This document shows, piece by piece, positions 19,248-19,751 of a stretch of DNA of 19,751 nucleotides. The notes under the pieces were generated by a model. That model searched no databases. It worked only from the letters and a program-made list of their open reading frames with translations, and was not told where the DNA came from. The DNA comes from an uncultured Beijerinckiaceae bacterium (GTDB lineage Bacteria; Pseudomonadota; Alphaproteobacteria; Rhizobiales; Beijerinckiaceae). The DNA is taken from positions 1-19,751 of the forward strand of contig CALMGA010000231.1 of assembly GCA_937863205.1 (NCBI GenBank), read 5' to 3'. The translations under genes were made by a program, and so were the position numbers. Every line of letters starts with the position of its first letter. Positions within the stretch are counted from its first letter, which is position 1.

Positions 19248-19751
19248 GTGCGCGGATCGGATGAGCGGACGGGATCGCTGTTCAGTTACGTGGGCGTCGA
19301 GCAACGGCTGCGGTCGGACCATCCCCTGCGCACGATCCGGGCGCTGACGGACGAGACGCTTGCCGCGATGGAGCGCGAACTGGCGACGCTGTACTCGGGG
19401 GTCGGACGGCCCTCGATCGCGCCGCAGATGTTGCTGCGGGCGATGCTGTTGCAGGCGTTCTACTCCGTGCGCTCCGAGCGCCAGCTGATGGAGCGCATGG
19501 CATTCGACCTGCTGTTCCGCTGGTTCGTCGGGCTCGGTGCCGATGAGCCGGTGTGGGACGCCTCGACCTTCTCGAAGAACCGCGAGCGGCTGTTGGAGGG
19601 CGACGTGGCGGCGCGCTTTCTGGCGGTGCTGATGGCGCAGCCTCGGGTGAAGCGTCTCTTGTCGTCGGACCACTTCAGCGTCGACGGCACGATGATCGAA
19701 GCGTGGTCGTCGATGAAGAGCCTCAAGCCCAGGCCGGAGGTGGAACAGCCG
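19248..19751 (+). CDS. IS5-like transposase, N-terminal 168 residues
   Basis: GTG 19248 is preceded by GCGGAGGAGG, an excellent ribosome binding site, and the frame is open to the window edge. Reading VRGSDERTGSLFSYV at the start, then LLRAMLLQAFYSVRSERQLMER (the DUF772/InsH N-terminal domain) and STFSKNRERLLEGD, it reaches the first catalytic Asp in HFSVDGTMIEAW. The remaining DDE residues lie outside. The family is IS5 in the broad sense, possibly its IS1182-like branch. It must complete beyond the window, so activity cannot be judged. Confidence 0.88.
   Translation, partial: MRGSDERTGSLFSYVGVEQRLRSDHPLRTIRALTDETLAAMERELATLYSGVGRPSIAPQMLLRAMLLQAFYSVRSERQLMERMAFDLLFRWFVGLGADEPVWDASTFSKNRERLLEGDVAARFLAVLMAQPRVKRLLSSDHFSVDGTMIEAWSSMKSLKPRPEVEQP

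Larger units (their letters stand above)
19173..19751 (+). mobile_element. Left end of an IS5-like insertion sequence, truncated by the window
   Basis: CTAG (19173-19176) is followed by the inverted repeat CAGGCTGCTGAAAAAG (19177-19192) and the transposase gene. The matching right end is at 1-248. The insertion disrupts the DUF4160-like gene. Confidence 0.8.

Noticed and set aside
1..19751. CRISPR arrays
   Set aside because: The only regular repeats have an 8-bp period without spacers, and no cas-like gene is present.

Overview
The window looks like almost all of a small, high-GC, mobilisable alphaproteobacterial plasmid, most likely from a sphingomonad or close relative. The basis is a RepC-family initiator with an antisense-RNA-like element upstream, a MobA/MobL relaxase, a VirD4/TraG-type coupling protein, and several toxin-antitoxin loci. 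No chromosomal housekeeping gene, rRNA, tRNA or CRISPR array was seen.

Ends. Both ends lie inside one type of insertion sequence (IS). Positions 1-248 are an IS right end carrying a short ORF. Positions 19173-19751 are an IS left end plus the 5' part of an IS5-like transposase. The two ends share a 16-bp terminal inverted repeat (15/16 identical) and the tetranucleotide CTAG. If the IS and one CTAG are removed and the flanks joined (base 19172 to base 249), a DUF4160-like gene on the minus strand becomes intact (138 aa). So the window is either a circular plasmid opened inside its IS, or a plasmid integrated between two IS copies.

Layout. 211-2506: the interrupted DUF4160-like gene, an unknown gene (921-1625), a broken tyrosine integrase, a small winged-helix-like gene and an IS5 remnant. 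2507-5172: an AT-richer cargo stretch with three unrecognised genes, one a three-helix membrane protein. 5687-8036: a frameshifted exported-protein gene, a two-helix membrane protein and a soluble TraG/VirD4 ATPase. 8039-11322: two small overlapping minus-strand ORFs, the relaxase, a candidate oriT in the divergent gap, an accessory mobilisation protein and a signal-peptide micropeptide. 11470-12820: a Phd/PemK-like toxin-antitoxin operon and an orphan Phd antitoxin. 12864-15742: on the minus strand repC, parA and a small partition partner, with two arrays of phased 8-bp repeats and a candidate counter-transcribed RNA. 16008-19068: an orphan HigA-like antitoxin, a small helix-turn-helix protein, a serine recombinase fused to an MNT nucleotidyltransferase with a coupled small ORF, and a VapBC-type pair.

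How it fits together. RepC with its antisense RNA would set copy number. ParA and the small basic partner acting on the 8-bp repeats would partition the plasmid. Toxin-antitoxin modules would stabilise it, and the fused serine recombinase could resolve multimers. The relaxase, accessory protein and coupling protein would permit transfer, but no mating-pair channel genes are present, so a helper would be needed. All assignments rest on reading the sequence; no database search was run.
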